The position numbers and the translations under genes are program-made. This document shows, one piece after another, positions 16,790-24,442 of a stretch of 64,000 nt of DNA. Within the stretch, counting starts at the first letter, position 1, and every line of letters starts with the position of its first letter. The stretch spans positions 5,691 through 69,690 of the forward strand of contig CAJUMW010000005.1 in assembly GCA_910587625.1 (NCBI GenBank), read 5' to 3'. Origin of the DNA: an uncultured Christensenellaceae bacterium. GTDB taxonomy: Bacteria > Bacillota > Clostridia > Christensenellales > Borkfalkiaceae. A model generated the notes under the pieces. It saw only the letters and a program-made list of their open reading frames with translations, was not told the origin of the DNA and did no database searches.

Positions 16790-16872
16790 TATAGACATTA
16801 TCTATAAGTAAATACATATTATCATAGACAATATCTATAAATCAAGTATTTTATAGAAGATTTCTATATAAT
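16790..16872 (+). promoter_or_regulatory. Three operator-like palindromes and -10 box upstream of the XRE gene
   Basis: Three copies of the 17-base palindrome TATAGA-N5-TCTATA: 16790-16806 (perfect), 16823-16839 (one mismatch, CATAGA) and 16852-16868 (perfect). Centres are 33 and 29 bases apart, about three helical turns. A TATAAT at 16867-16872 overlaps the third copy. This fits cooperative autorepression by the small HTH protein encoded immediately downstream. Confidence 0.75.
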
Positions 16873-16916
16873 AAAACTAAATTTATGCAAATTGCACAAA
16901 AAAAGAGGTGTTAATT

Positions 16917-17138
16917 ATGGTTACAACTGAAGAAATACGCAAAAAAATAATAGATGCAATACGAAATTCGGGTAAAAGTCAAACGCAAATAGCAGAATTA
17001 TTACATGTTAAGCAACCTACTGTTGCTTGCTATCTTGCAGGTAAAGCTATGCCTTCGCTTGAAACATTAGCTAATATTTGTATTTTGCTTGATTTGGATG
17101 CAAATGAAATTTTATGTATTACTGACAATAGAAAATAG
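16917..17138 (+). CDS. Small XRE-family DNA-binding regulator
   Basis: Protein of 73 residues from ATG 16917 with AGAGGTG seven bases upstream. It is a single helix-turn-helix domain: KSQTQIAELLHVKQPTV (about residues 21-37) forms helices 2-3, followed by ACYLAGKAMPSLETLANIC. There is no sensor domain. It lies between the hydrogenase and a thioredoxin reductase-like gene. The palindromes in front of it suggest self-control. Whether it also governs its neighbours is unknown. Confidence 0.85.
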   Translation: MVTTEEIRKKIIDAIRNSGKSQTQIAELLHVKQPTVACYLAGKAMPSLETLANICILLDLDANEILCITDNRK

Positions 17139-17182
17139 ATTAAATGCGACTAAACGCACGCGTTTTAGGGTAAATTATAAAT

Positions 17183-18031
17183 ATGTATGATATAGCAATT
17201 ATCGGCAGCGGTCCCGCTGGCGTATCCGCGGCTATCAACGCAAAGCTGTTAAATAAAAAATATATTTGGGTTTCAAGCCGTGCCGTTTCTAAAAAAGTCG
17301 GCGCCGCACCGCATATAAAAAATTATCCCGGGCTGCCCGACGTCACGGGCGATCAACTCGGCTGGGCGCTTTTAAACCATACGCAAAGTATGGGTATCGA
17401 ACTTTTTGAAGAAATTATTACGGGCGTGTATCAGACGGGGGATCATTTTACGCTTATTGCAGGCAATAAAGATTTTACGGCAAGGACAGTAATTTTGTGC
17501 GTAGGCGTCGAAACTTTGAAACCTATCGTCGGGGAAGAAGAATTTCTCGGCAGGGGCGTAAGCTACTGTGCGACATGCGACGGGCTTATGTACCGCGACA
17601 AGACAATTTGCGTTTACAGTACCGACAAGCATTATGAAGCCGAAATAGAATATCTTTGTTCACTAGCAAAAAAAGTTTATGTGTTCCCTATGTACAAGGG
17701 GTACGAAATCAAACCGTCGAACGCCGAGGTTATCTTAAAGCCGCTCAAAAAAATTTACGGGGATATGAAGGTGCGCGGCGTTGAATGCGACGCTGAGAAG
17801 CTGCAAGTCGACGGTGTGTTTGTGCTTAAAAACGCGTTTTCACCCACAACTCTTGTTCACGGCTTAAAGGCGGAAAACGGGCATATATGCGTAGATAGAC
17901 AAATGCGCACTAATATAGACGGAATTTTTGCCGCAGGCGACTGTACGGGCAGACCATATCAATATATAAAGTCCGCAGGGGAAGGCAACACCGCGTTGTA
18001 CTATGCCGTAGAGTATCTCAATAAAAAATAA
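17183..18031 (+). CDS. Thioredoxin reductase-like flavoprotein lacking the NADPH motif (probable ferredoxin-dependent type)
   Basis: FAD protein of 282 residues, shorter than NADPH-TrxB (about 310). The FAD motif GSGPAGVSAA is at residues 8-17, the redox-active CATC at 129-132, and the second FAD motif GIFAAGDCTG near 250. After the CATC loop the sequence reads TICVYSTDKHYEAEIEYL, so both the GxGxxA NADPH motif and the HRRxxxR phosphate-binding motif are absent. Such proteins in clostridia have been characterised as ferredoxin-dependent flavin thioredoxin reductases. The neighbouring hydrogenase fits a ferredoxin-linked redox role. No Shine-Dalgarno is seen before ATG 17183. Confidence 0.85.
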   Translation: MYDIAIIGSGPAGVSAAINAKLLNKKYIWVSSRAVSKKVGAAPHIKNYPGLPDVTGDQLGWALLNHTQSMGIELFEEIITGVYQTGDHFTLIAGNKDFTARTVILCVGVETLKPIVGEEEFLGRGVSYCATCDGLMYRDKTICVYSTDKHYEAEIEYLCSLAKKVYVFPMYKGYEIKPSNAEVILKPLKKIYGDMKVRGVECDAEKLQVDGVFVLKNAFSPTTLVHGLKAENGHICVDRQMRTNIDGIFAAGDCTGRPYQYIKSAGEGNTALYYAVEYLNKK

Positions 18032-18037
18032 AGTGTG

Positions 18038-18066
18038 CGCCTCGCAAATTTTGCGAGGCGTTTTTC
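18038..18066 (+). terminator. Intrinsic terminator after the flavoprotein gene
   Basis: CGCCTCGCAAA / TTTGCGAGGCG stem at 18038-18060 followed by TTTTTC. Confidence 0.92.
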
Positions 18067-18095
18067 TTGATTTCAAACACGGTTTTTGATAGAAT
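18067..18095 (+). promoter_or_regulatory. Sigma-A promoter of the prmA operon
   Basis: TTGATT at 18067-18072, 17-base spacer, TAGAAT at 18090-18095. Confidence 0.8.
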
Positions 18096-18114
18096 AAATA
18101 TATAAGAGGTCTTT

Positions 18115-19056
18115 ATGAAATTTACCGAACTTACCATTCACACTACAAGCGAGGGAAGCGAGCTTGTCGCTGACATTTTGTGGCGCTATACTAATTACGG
18201 CGTGGCAATTTCAGACGTAAAGGACGTTATAGCCTTACAGCAAAACAAGGTTATGTATTGGGACTATATGGACGAAAGCCTTTTGGAAAACAGGCGCGAC
18301 GTGCTTGTTAAGGCGTTTATTCCGCTCGACGAAACGGCTAAAATTTTAAAGCTTATCCGCGAGGATACGGAAGAGCTTTTACATAACTGCAACGGTATAA
18401 TTTCTGTCGGAACTTTGGAAGCGTCCTCTCGAGAAGTGGAGGGGGACGATTGGATTGAAATTTGGAAAACGCATTTCAGACCGCTGCACATAGGCAGCCG
18501 CGTTGTCGTTTGTCCCGAGTGGATTAAATACGAAAAAAATCCCGACGAGGAAGTTGTGCTTTTGGACAGCAATATGGCTTTCGGCACGGGAGAACACGAA
18601 ACTACTTCGATGTGTTTAAAGCTGTTGCAGGACTATATTACAAGCGACAGCGTTTGTATAGACGTCGGGTGCGGCAGCGGAATTTTGGGAATTTCGGCAA
18701 TTAAGCTGGGTGCAAAATACGCCTATCTTACCGACATTGACTATGTTGCCGTCGAAAGCGCAAAACACAACTGCGAAATAAACGGCGTTACCGATAAAGT
18801 TACCGTAGCGCACGCCAACCTTTTGGACAATGCCGAAGTCAAGGGTGACATAATGCTTGCAAACATTACCGCCGAAATTTTGTGCGGACTTGCGCCTTCG
18901 ATACCCAAAAATCTTAAAAGCGGCGGAACTTTAATTTTAAGCGGAATTATTGAAAGCCGTCTTGATATGGTTATAACCGCGTTTTCCGCTCAAAATTTAA
19001 AGCTTGAAAAGACGGTCAGGGAGGGGGAGTGGATTGCTCTTTCGTTTAAGCTATGA
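18115..19056 (+). CDS. prmA: Ribosomal protein L11 methyltransferase
   Basis: AdoMet-dependent N-methyltransferase that modifies ribosomal protein L11. The protein has 313 residues, the usual length. The N-terminal L11-recognition domain ends near residue 125 (DWIEIWKTHFRPLHIG), followed by FGTGEHETTSMCL, AdoMet motif I DVGCGSGILGISA (about residues 181-193) and the catalytic LANITAEIL. AGAGG precedes the ATG. It overlaps rsmE by four bases. Confidence 0.96.
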   Translation: MKFTELTIHTTSEGSELVADILWRYTNYGVAISDVKDVIALQQNKVMYWDYMDESLLENRRDVLVKAFIPLDETAKILKLIREDTEELLHNCNGIISVGTLEASSREVEGDDWIEIWKTHFRPLHIGSRVVVCPEWIKYEKNPDEEVVLLDSNMAFGTGEHETTSMCLKLLQDYITSDSVCIDVGCGSGILGISAIKLGAKYAYLTDIDYVAVESAKHNCEINGVTDKVTVAHANLLDNAEVKGDIMLANITAEILCGLAPSIPKNLKSGGTLILSGIIESRLDMVITAFSAQNLKLEKTVREGEWIALSFKL

Positions 19057-19781
19057 GTACCCACAAAAGATTTTTTATTGAAAGCTTAAACTACCCCGAA
19101 GATACGGTTGCCGTGCTTGAAGGGGAAGAGTTTATTCACGCAAAGGCCGTCCTGCGCGTTGAAGAGGGCAGCGAAATAATTCTTTTGGACGGCAGCGGAA
19201 ACGAGTACTCGGCAATAGTAGTAAAAGTTGAGAAACACCGTTTATCGGCGCATATTACGGGGGTAACCGAGGGAGATAAGGAACCTAAACAGCAAATTTA
19301 CCTTTTATGCGGCGCCTTAAAGGGGGATAAAACCGAGCTTATAGTTCAAAAAGCCTGCGAGCTGGGTGTAAGCAAAATCGGCGTGTTCTCATCTGAATAT
19401 TGCTCTGCGTATATGAGCGACAACAAGCTTGAAAGGTTAAAAAAAGTTGCGCGCGAGGCGGCTAAACAGTGCCTGCGTTCCCGCGCACCCGAAATACTAT
19501 ATTTCGACAATCTTTCCGCCGCTCTTTCCTCTGCCGAAAGCTATAACAACAAGCTGTTTGCCTGCGAGTTTTTGTCGCATTCGGACGGGGATATGTCCCG
19601 TTTAAGCGGCTCTACGGCTGTTGTCGTCGGCAGTGAGGGCGGATTTTCGGAAAATGAATTTATGCTTGCAAAACAGCTCGGTTATTGCGGTATTTCGCTC
19701 GGCAAACGTATTCTCCGCGCCGAAACGGCGTGTATTGCCGTCTGCGCGCTCGTCGCTTATTCTTTGGGGGAACTAAAATGA
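19053..19781 (+). CDS. rsmE: 16S rRNA (uracil1498-N3)-methyltransferase RsmE
   Basis: SPOUT-family methyltransferase for U1498 of 16S rRNA. The protein has 242 residues: a PUA-like N-terminal domain (VAVLEGEEFIHAKAVLRV), the KGDKTELIVQKACELGV core, and the C-terminal trefoil knot with VVVGSEGGFSENE and LGKRILRAETA. It starts inside the end of prmA and ends in a four-base overlap with mtaB, so all three are co-translated. Confidence 0.96.
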   Translation: MSTHKRFFIESLNYPEDTVAVLEGEEFIHAKAVLRVEEGSEIILLDGSGNEYSAIVVKVEKHRLSAHITGVTEGDKEPKQQIYLLCGALKGDKTELIVQKACELGVSKIGVFSSEYCSAYMSDNKLERLKKVAREAAKQCLRSRAPEILYFDNLSAALSSAESYNNKLFACEFLSHSDGDMSRLSGSTAVVVGSEGGFSENEFMLAKQLGYCGISLGKRILRAETACIAVCALVAYSLGELK

Positions 19782-20992
19782 AAGCCGTAGTATTTACGCT
19801 CGGCTGTAAGGTAAACGAGGTCGAAAGCGCGGCTATAATGTCCTCGCTTGAAAAAATGGGCTTCGAGGTTTCTGATAAGCTTTCTTTTGCCGATATCTAT
19901 GTTCTCAATACCTGCGCGGTAACTCGCGAAGCCGAAAAAAAGAGCCGTCAGCTTGTTGCGAGGGTAAAAAAGTTTAATGCCGATGCGCAAATTTTTGTGT
20001 GCGGCTGCGCTTCCGAAAAGAATTGCGCCGCTTTTGAAGATAAGGGCGTGACATTTGTAACGGGCGCACAGCGCAAAAAAGAGATAGTCGAAAAAATTTC
20101 TCTGCTCTATTCAAAAGAAAACTGCGGCTTATCTTTCCCCAAACAAACTAAGACAAGGGCGTTTATAAAGGTACAGGACGGCTGTAATAATTTCTGTTCT
20201 TACTGTATAATTCCATACTTGCGCGGCAGGGAAAAATCGCGTAAAGTCGAGGATATATTGGGGGAAATCGCTGATTGCGACAGTCCCGAAATAGTAATTA
20301 CGGGCATAAATATTTCCTCTTACGGCTATGACGGAGTAACTTTAACCGACCTAATCAAATGGCTTTCCCCCGTAAAAAAGCGCATAAGGCTTGGCTCGCT
20401 CGAATGCAACGTAATTGACAAAGAGCTTCTGTCCGCGCTTTGCGCGCTATACGACTTTGCGCCGCAGTTTCATCTGTCCTTGCAGAGCGGCTCGTCCAAA
20501 GTGTTGAAGTCGATGAACAGGCACTACACGCGCGAAGAGTATATAAAAAAATGTAACTTGATCTATAAATACTTTCCCTCTGCGGCAATAACTACCGACA
20601 TAATTGTCGGCTTTGCTACCGAAACAGAGGAGGACTTTGCCGAAAGTTTGTCGATAATCGAAGAGGTCGGCTTTGCCAGAGTTCACGCCTTTGCGTTTTC
20701 TCCCAGGGAGGGTACGCAGGCTTTTAAGCTTAAAGATTTACCTCCCGGAATAAAAAGCCAAAGGCTGCATAAGCTTTTGTCGGCTTCCGCGCTTTCAACC
20801 CAAAAATATATAAATAAGTTTTTGAATAAGCCGCTTGAAGTAATTGCCGAAGAGCGCGACGGGAAATTTTGGACGGGCTACACGGGCAACTATATAAAAG
20901 TTTATTTGGACGCGCAATTGGAGTCCGGTAAAAAATACGGTATAGTTTTGACATCTGCATACAAGGACGGAGCGTATGCTCAACTAATTTAA
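19778..20992 (+). CDS. mtaB: tRNA N6-threonylcarbamoyladenosine (t6A) methylthiotransferase MtaB
   Basis: Radical-SAM enzyme that converts t6A37 to ms2t6A37 in tRNA. The protein has 404 residues from ATG 19778, preceded by TTTGGGGG. The N-terminal domain opens with FTLGCKVNEVESA, whose cysteine with those in NTCAVT and CGCA binds one [4Fe-4S] cluster. The radical-SAM motif CNNFCSYC lies at about residues 135-142, and a C-terminal TRAM-like segment ends the protein. A longer ORF start at 19685 lies inside rsmE and is rejected. Confidence 0.94.
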   Translation: MKAVVFTLGCKVNEVESAAIMSSLEKMGFEVSDKLSFADIYVLNTCAVTREAEKKSRQLVARVKKFNADAQIFVCGCASEKNCAAFEDKGVTFVTGAQRKKEIVEKISLLYSKENCGLSFPKQTKTRAFIKVQDGCNNFCSYCIIPYLRGREKSRKVEDILGEIADCDSPEIVITGINISSYGYDGVTLTDLIKWLSPVKKRIRLGSLECNVIDKELLSALCALYDFAPQFHLSLQSGSSKVLKSMNRHYTREEYIKKCNLIYKYFPSAAITTDIIVGFATETEEDFAESLSIIEEVGFARVHAFAFSPREGTQAFKLKDLPPGIKSQRLHKLLSASALSTQKYINKFLNKPLEVIAEERDGKFWTGYTGNYIKVYLDAQLESGKKYGIVLTSAYKDGAYAQLI

Positions 20993-21015
20993 ATGATCGT
21001 GAAGGAGAAAATACA

Positions 21016-21354
21016 ATGCTGAACGATAACTGCATATTCTGTAAAATCATAAAGGGAGAAATCCCTTCGCAAAAGGTGTATGAAGACGATAAAATGCTCG
21101 TTTTCCGCGACATCGAACCTAAGGCAAAAATTCATTTGCTTGCAATCGGAAAAGAGCATTTCAAGCTTCTTTCCGAAATAGACGCCGAACGAGCCGAGCT
21201 TGTCAAGTATATGCTTATAAAGATACCCGAAATAGCCAAAGCCAACGGCTGTGAAAACGGTTACCGCCTTGTAATCAATCAAGGGGAGGACGCCGGTCAG
21301 ACGGTGTTCCACTTGCACATTCATATACTAGGCGGAGAAACGCTCGGTTGGTAG
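21016..21354 (+). CDS. hinT: HIT family nucleotide-binding protein (HinT)
   Basis: Small purine nucleoside phosphoramidase-like hydrolase of 112 residues. It starts NCIFCKIIKGEIPSQKVYED, whose CxxC is typical of HinT, and ends with the histidine triad HLHIHILGGETLGW. AAGGAG precedes the ATG. It is fourth gene of the prmA operon. Confidence 0.95.
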   Translation: MLNDNCIFCKIIKGEIPSQKVYEDDKMLVFRDIEPKAKIHLLAIGKEHFKLLSEIDAERAELVKYMLIKIPEIAKANGCENGYRLVINQGEDAGQTVFHLHIHILGGETLGW

Positions 21355-21364
21355 AGGTATTAAG

Positions 21365-22186
21365 ATGATTTATACGATTAGAAACGAAGTTTTGTCGCTG
21401 TCCGTTGACACCGAAGGCGGAAGTATGGTTTCTTTGAATTATCGAGGAGAAGAGCGGCTTTGGCAGGGCGGTGCCGCCTGGAAAAGTCGCGACGTGGTAA
21501 TTTTTCCCATAGTCGGACACGCGGGAGAATACGAGGCGGAGGGGGCAACTTTTGCGCCTAAGTCGCACGGCGTTGCAAGATATTCTTCGTTTAGATTTTT
21601 AGAAAAGAGCGCCGATAAAATTATTTTGGGTTTTACCGACAGCGAGCAAACAAAAAAGACTTATCCGTACTCATTTGACTTTGAAATTTGTTATAAGCTA
21701 ATTGCAAATTGCGTACAAGTCACATATACCGTGCGTTCAAAATCGGGTAAAATTCCCTTCTATGTCGGCGGTCATCCCGGGCTTGTCGCGCCGAAGGGAG
21801 AGGCAATAATCGAGTTTGAAAACGAGGAGCAGCCCGTTATGTATCAACTCGGCACCGGAGAGGGAGCAAGTATCGGCAAGCTTAAAAGGTTTGTTGCCAA
21901 TAAAGATTTTTTTAAGCAATGCAAAACTTTACAGCTCGGCAACCTTTCGGGCGGTAAGATTTTTGCAAAAACCGTCGACGGTTTTACTTATGCTTTCAAA
22001 TCAAACTGCCCCGTGTTTGCATTTTGGAGCAACGAGGACGGCGGTGAATATATTTGCGTCGAACCCTGGTGGGGCATAAACGACTATGACGGCGCTCCGA
22101 AAGAGCTTTCAAAAAAGCCGTTTATAAATTTTGCCGACGAGGACGGAAACAGTTTTTCATATACCTTGACTATAGATAAAGATTGA
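21365..22186 (+). CDS. Aldose 1-epimerase family protein (LacX-like)
   Basis: Galactose-mutarotase-fold protein of 273 residues. Visible family features are LSVDTEGGSMVSL near the N-terminus, SHGVARYSSF (about residues 67-76), FYVGGHPGL with a likely catalytic histidine (about 135) and CVEPWWGIND near the C-terminus. These resemble the LacX/YihR-type subgroup rather than canonical GalM. It is ten bases downstream of hinT. The sugar substrate is unknown. Confidence 0.87.
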   Translation: MIYTIRNEVLSLSVDTEGGSMVSLNYRGEERLWQGGAAWKSRDVVIFPIVGHAGEYEAEGATFAPKSHGVARYSSFRFLEKSADKIILGFTDSEQTKKTYPYSFDFEICYKLIANCVQVTYTVRSKSGKIPFYVGGHPGLVAPKGEAIIEFENEEQPVMYQLGTGEGASIGKLKRFVANKDFFKQCKTLQLGNLSGGKIFAKTVDGFTYAFKSNCPVFAFWSNEDGGEYICVEPWWGINDYDGAPKELSKKPFINFADEDGNSFSYTLTIDKD

Positions 22187-22191
22187 TAATA

Positions 22192-22228
22192 ACAGCGGAA
22201 AGCTTGCAAGCTTTCCGCTGTTTTTTTA
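22192..22228. terminator. Bidirectional terminator between the epimerase and WYL regulator genes
   Basis: Near-perfect palindrome ACAGCGGAAAGCTT-GC-AAGCTTTCCGCTGT at 22192-22221 followed by seven Ts on the plus strand. Both converging genes can use it. Confidence 0.92.
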
Positions 22229-23149
22229 TGCATTGTTTTCCGCAATTTTTCTTGCGGCGGAAACAACCTTTTGTCGTAACCCCTCGGGCCGTAAAACTTT
22301 TACCGCGCCGCCGAAGCTTAAAATTTTATTTACAAGCGACTCGTCGTCGCGCAGCTTCAAATTGGCGCAAAACGTGTTGCCGCACGGCTCTATGTTGTCA
22401 ATTCCCAACCATTCCTCGGCGTCGGCAATAGAATTTTTTTCAATCTCGAAAGTGACTTCGGTCAGCTCGTCGTCCTTGTAATAAAAGTTAAGGTCGATAT
22501 CGTCGCGCGTAAATTCGCGCTTTTTAAACGTCTTGCCCGTAAACGCTGCCGAGCGTATTCTGCCTATTTTAAAGGTTCTGAAATCCTGCTTAGTGTGGCA
22601 AAATGCCCAAACATACCAAACGTTCTTTTTAAAAATAAGCACATACGGGTCGATAATTCGCTTTGAATGTTCTCCCTCGCGCGAAATATAGTCAATCAAA
22701 ATTTGCTTGGCATAGTTTACGGCTTGCTCGCAGACCGCCATCTTTTGAGAAAATTTGACTCCGTCCCCCCAGGTTCCTCCGTCGATTATAATGTTGCCGC
22801 AAACCGCAAGCTCGCGCTTTTCGTATTTTCGCTTGCTTTCAAGCTTGTCCCGTGCCGATAGTAAATTTTCGTCGGAAATCTGCGACGACATGGCGTCAAG
22901 CGCGTTCAAAACAGCTTCGTATTCCTCTCGCGTAAAATACCCCGTGGGCAGACGGTAGGTGTCGGCTATGGTAAGTCCGCCGTACCTGCCGCGCGCAATT
23001 TCTATGGGTACACCGCAGCAAACCAACTCGTCGATATATCTGTAAACGCTGCGCACCGAAACTTCATACCTCCGCGCAAGCTCGACCGCAGTAATGCTTC
23101 TGCGCTGTAAAAGTAAGTTTAAAATTTTAAGCATTACGTCATATTTCAT
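22226..23149 (-). CDS. WYL-domain transcriptional regulator (YafY/DeoR-like)
   Basis: Regulator of 307 residues with an N-terminal winged HTH (LLQRRSITAVELARRYEVSV, VYRYIDELVCCGVPI, RYGGLTIAD) and a WYL domain over roughly residues 140-225 (DPYVLIFKKNVWYVWAFCH, FKIGRIRSA). The C-terminal WCX part follows to the end (SFGGAVKVLRPEGLRQKV). GGAGG precedes ATG 23149. Divergent from two tiny ORFs, with a palindrome in the shared promoter. The ligand is unknown; WYL domains bind nucleic acids or cyclic nucleotides in studied cases. Confidence 0.92.
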   Translation of the reverse strand: MKYDVMLKILNLLLQRRSITAVELARRYEVSVRSVYRYIDELVCCGVPIEIARGRYGGLTIADTYRLPTGYFTREEYEAVLNALDAMSSQISDENLLSARDKLESKRKYEKRELAVCGNIIIDGGTWGDGVKFSQKMAVCEQAVNYAKQILIDYISREGEHSKRIIDPYVLIFKKNVWYVWAFCHTKQDFRTFKIGRIRSAAFTGKTFKKREFTRDDIDLNFYYKDDELTEVTFEIEKNSIADAEEWLGIDNIEPCGNTFCANLKLRDDESLVNKILSFGGAVKVLRPEGLRQKVVSAARKIAENNA

Positions 23150-23206
23150 AGAATAATTTCCTCCCTGTAAAAATACAATAAACAGAAACTAAAATTTTTT
23201 TAAATA

Positions 23207-23235
23207 ATTTTATCATACCTGACAATTTCTGTCAA
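23207..23235 (-). promoter_or_regulatory. Promoter of the WYL gene with an overlapping palindrome
   Basis: Minus-strand TTGACA (23230-23235), 17-base spacer, TAAAAT (23207-23212). A perfect 5-N5-5 palindrome TGACA-N5-TGTCA at 23220-23234 covers most of the -35 box, in the position expected of an autoregulatory operator. Confidence 0.75.
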
Positions 23236-23280
23236 GTATTGCGTGTAAAATAGATAATGTAAAATGTAGGAGGAGATAAT

Positions 23281-23481
23281 ATGAATTTTACTCTATATAT
23301 CGAAAGGCAGAAACAAATTATAAGAACAAGGCACGAAGGAGAAACTTTTTTAATCGATAAGGGGGAGTGCATTCGCGTAAACGAGTGCGAGCGTCTGTTT
23401 TTGGAGCTTTCCAATTCCAAAGGTCTAAATATGCGCGAAAGACAAGCCTATGCCGGACGAAAAGTTGAAAGAGCGGTATGA
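23281..23481 (+). CDS. Small hypothetical protein, divergent from the WYL regulator
   Basis: 66-residue charged protein with a strong AGGAGGAG seven bases before ATG 23281. I do not recognise it. It is hydrophilic with no membrane segment; the first 30 residues look like beta strands (NFTLYIERQKQIIRT, GETFLIDKGECIRV) and the rest like a helix rich in Glu and Arg. It shares the intergenic region with the WYL regulator and overlaps the next tiny ORF by four bases, so it may be its target. Confidence 0.6.
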   Translation: MNFTLYIERQKQIIRTRHEGETFLIDKGECIRVNECERLFLELSNSKGLNMRERQAYAGRKVERAV

Positions 23482-23558
23482 ACAAATATATAAAAAAAGT
23501 AATAAATACGGCGTTTGTATGCGCGGCTTTGATTTTTTCCGCGGCGCTTATCTTTTAA
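23478..23558 (+). CDS. 26-residue hydrophobic peptide
   Basis: ATG 23478 overlaps the stop of the 66-residue ORF by four bases (ATGA). The product has a basic start (MNKYIKKV) and one hydrophobic helix (about residues 9-26), like a short membrane peptide. Translational coupling is the main support. Its 3' end lies in a hairpin that competes with the following terminator. Confidence 0.4.
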   Translation: MNKYIKKVINTAFVCAALIFSAALIF

Positions 23559-23563
23559 AAAGA

Positions 23564-23595
23564 TAAGCGAGCGTGTTGCGCTCGCTTAAATTTTA
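23564..23595. terminator. Bidirectional terminator after the small ORFs and the ABC importer operon
   Basis: TAAGCGAGCG / CGCTCGCTTA stem at 23564-23573 and 23579-23588, followed by AATTTTATT on the plus strand and preceded by A-rich sequence for the minus-strand operon. Confidence 0.82.
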
Positions 23596-23612
23596 TTAAT
23601 TCAAAGTAAAAG

Positions 23613-24413
23613 CTATTTTGAAATTCTTTTTTCCACAAGTGCAATTATACCGTACATACCTCCGGCAAGCAGGCATAGAATAAACGTCGCAGCCATAACC
23701 AGGTCTAATTTAAACACCTGACCGCCGTAGACTATGAGGTAGCCGAGTCCGGCTTTGGAAACGATATACTCTCCCATAATCGAACCTATCCAGGCAAGCC
23801 CGACGGCAACTTTCAGCGTGTTTATAAGGGTAGGCAGTGAAGCCGGTATAATAAGCTTTCGCAAAGTGGTAAGCTTTGACGCTCCCATCGATTTCATAAG
23901 AAGCAGTTTTGTTTTGTCTACCGCGATAAATCCCGAAAGCATATTCATTATACACACTATAATCGAAACGAGCACAGTCATAAATATGATTGCGTCGTAG
24001 CCCGTGCCTATCCATATGATAATCAAAGGTCCGAGCGCAATTTTGGGTAGGGAATTGAGCACCACTATATACGGCTCCAACACTTTTCTTAAAGCGTCGC
24101 TTGCCCAAAGTGCAACGGCTATTGCGTAGCCTAAAACCACGGCAATCAAAAACCCTAAAAACGTTTCCATTAGCGTTATGCCTATGTGGTGGAAAAGCGT
24201 GCCGTCGGCATATAGCGAGGCGCAGGTTTTCATTACCCTTGAAGGGGAGCTCGTTATAAACGGGTCGATGATTTTAAGCTGGGCAAACAGTTCCCAAAAC
24301 CCCAAAATTAAAATGAGTATCATACAGCGCGACACGTTAATTATAATTTTTTTATTGCGCACTTTTTTGAGATACGCTATGTGTTCGCGCGAAAAACCAG
24401 TATTTTTTTTCAT
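23613..24413 (-). CDS. ABC transporter permease, nitrate/sulfonate/taurine-type
   Basis: Inner-membrane permease of 266 residues from ATG 24413, chosen because GAGGA sits eight bases upstream; an ATG at 24437 lacks a site. About six helices, and the EAA loop region reads KSMGASKLTTLRKLIIPASL (about residues 175-194), characteristic of the SsuC/TauC/ThiX family. It is the last gene of a binding protein-ATPase-permease operon. The substrate could be a sulfonate, a thiamine precursor or a similar small organic compound. Confidence 0.92.
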   Translation of the reverse strand: MKKNTGFSREHIAYLKKVRNKKIIINVSRCMILILILGFWELFAQLKIIDPFITSSPSRVMKTCASLYADGTLFHHIGITLMETFLGFLIAVVLGYAIAVALWASDALRKVLEPYIVVLNSLPKIALGPLIIIWIGTGYDAIIFMTVLVSIIVCIMNMLSGFIAVDKTKLLLMKSMGASKLTTLRKLIIPASLPTLINTLKVAVGLAWIGSIMGEYIVSKAGLGYLIVYGGQVFKLDLVMAATFILCLLAGGMYGIIALVEKRISK

Positions 24414-24442
24414 ATGTTTTTCCTCGGAACCCGACATTGACT

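Noticed and set aside
19685..19777. Longer N-terminus for MtaB
   Set aside because: It would lie inside rsmE; the conserved protein begins at ATG 19778, which has a ribosome site and an ATGA overlap.
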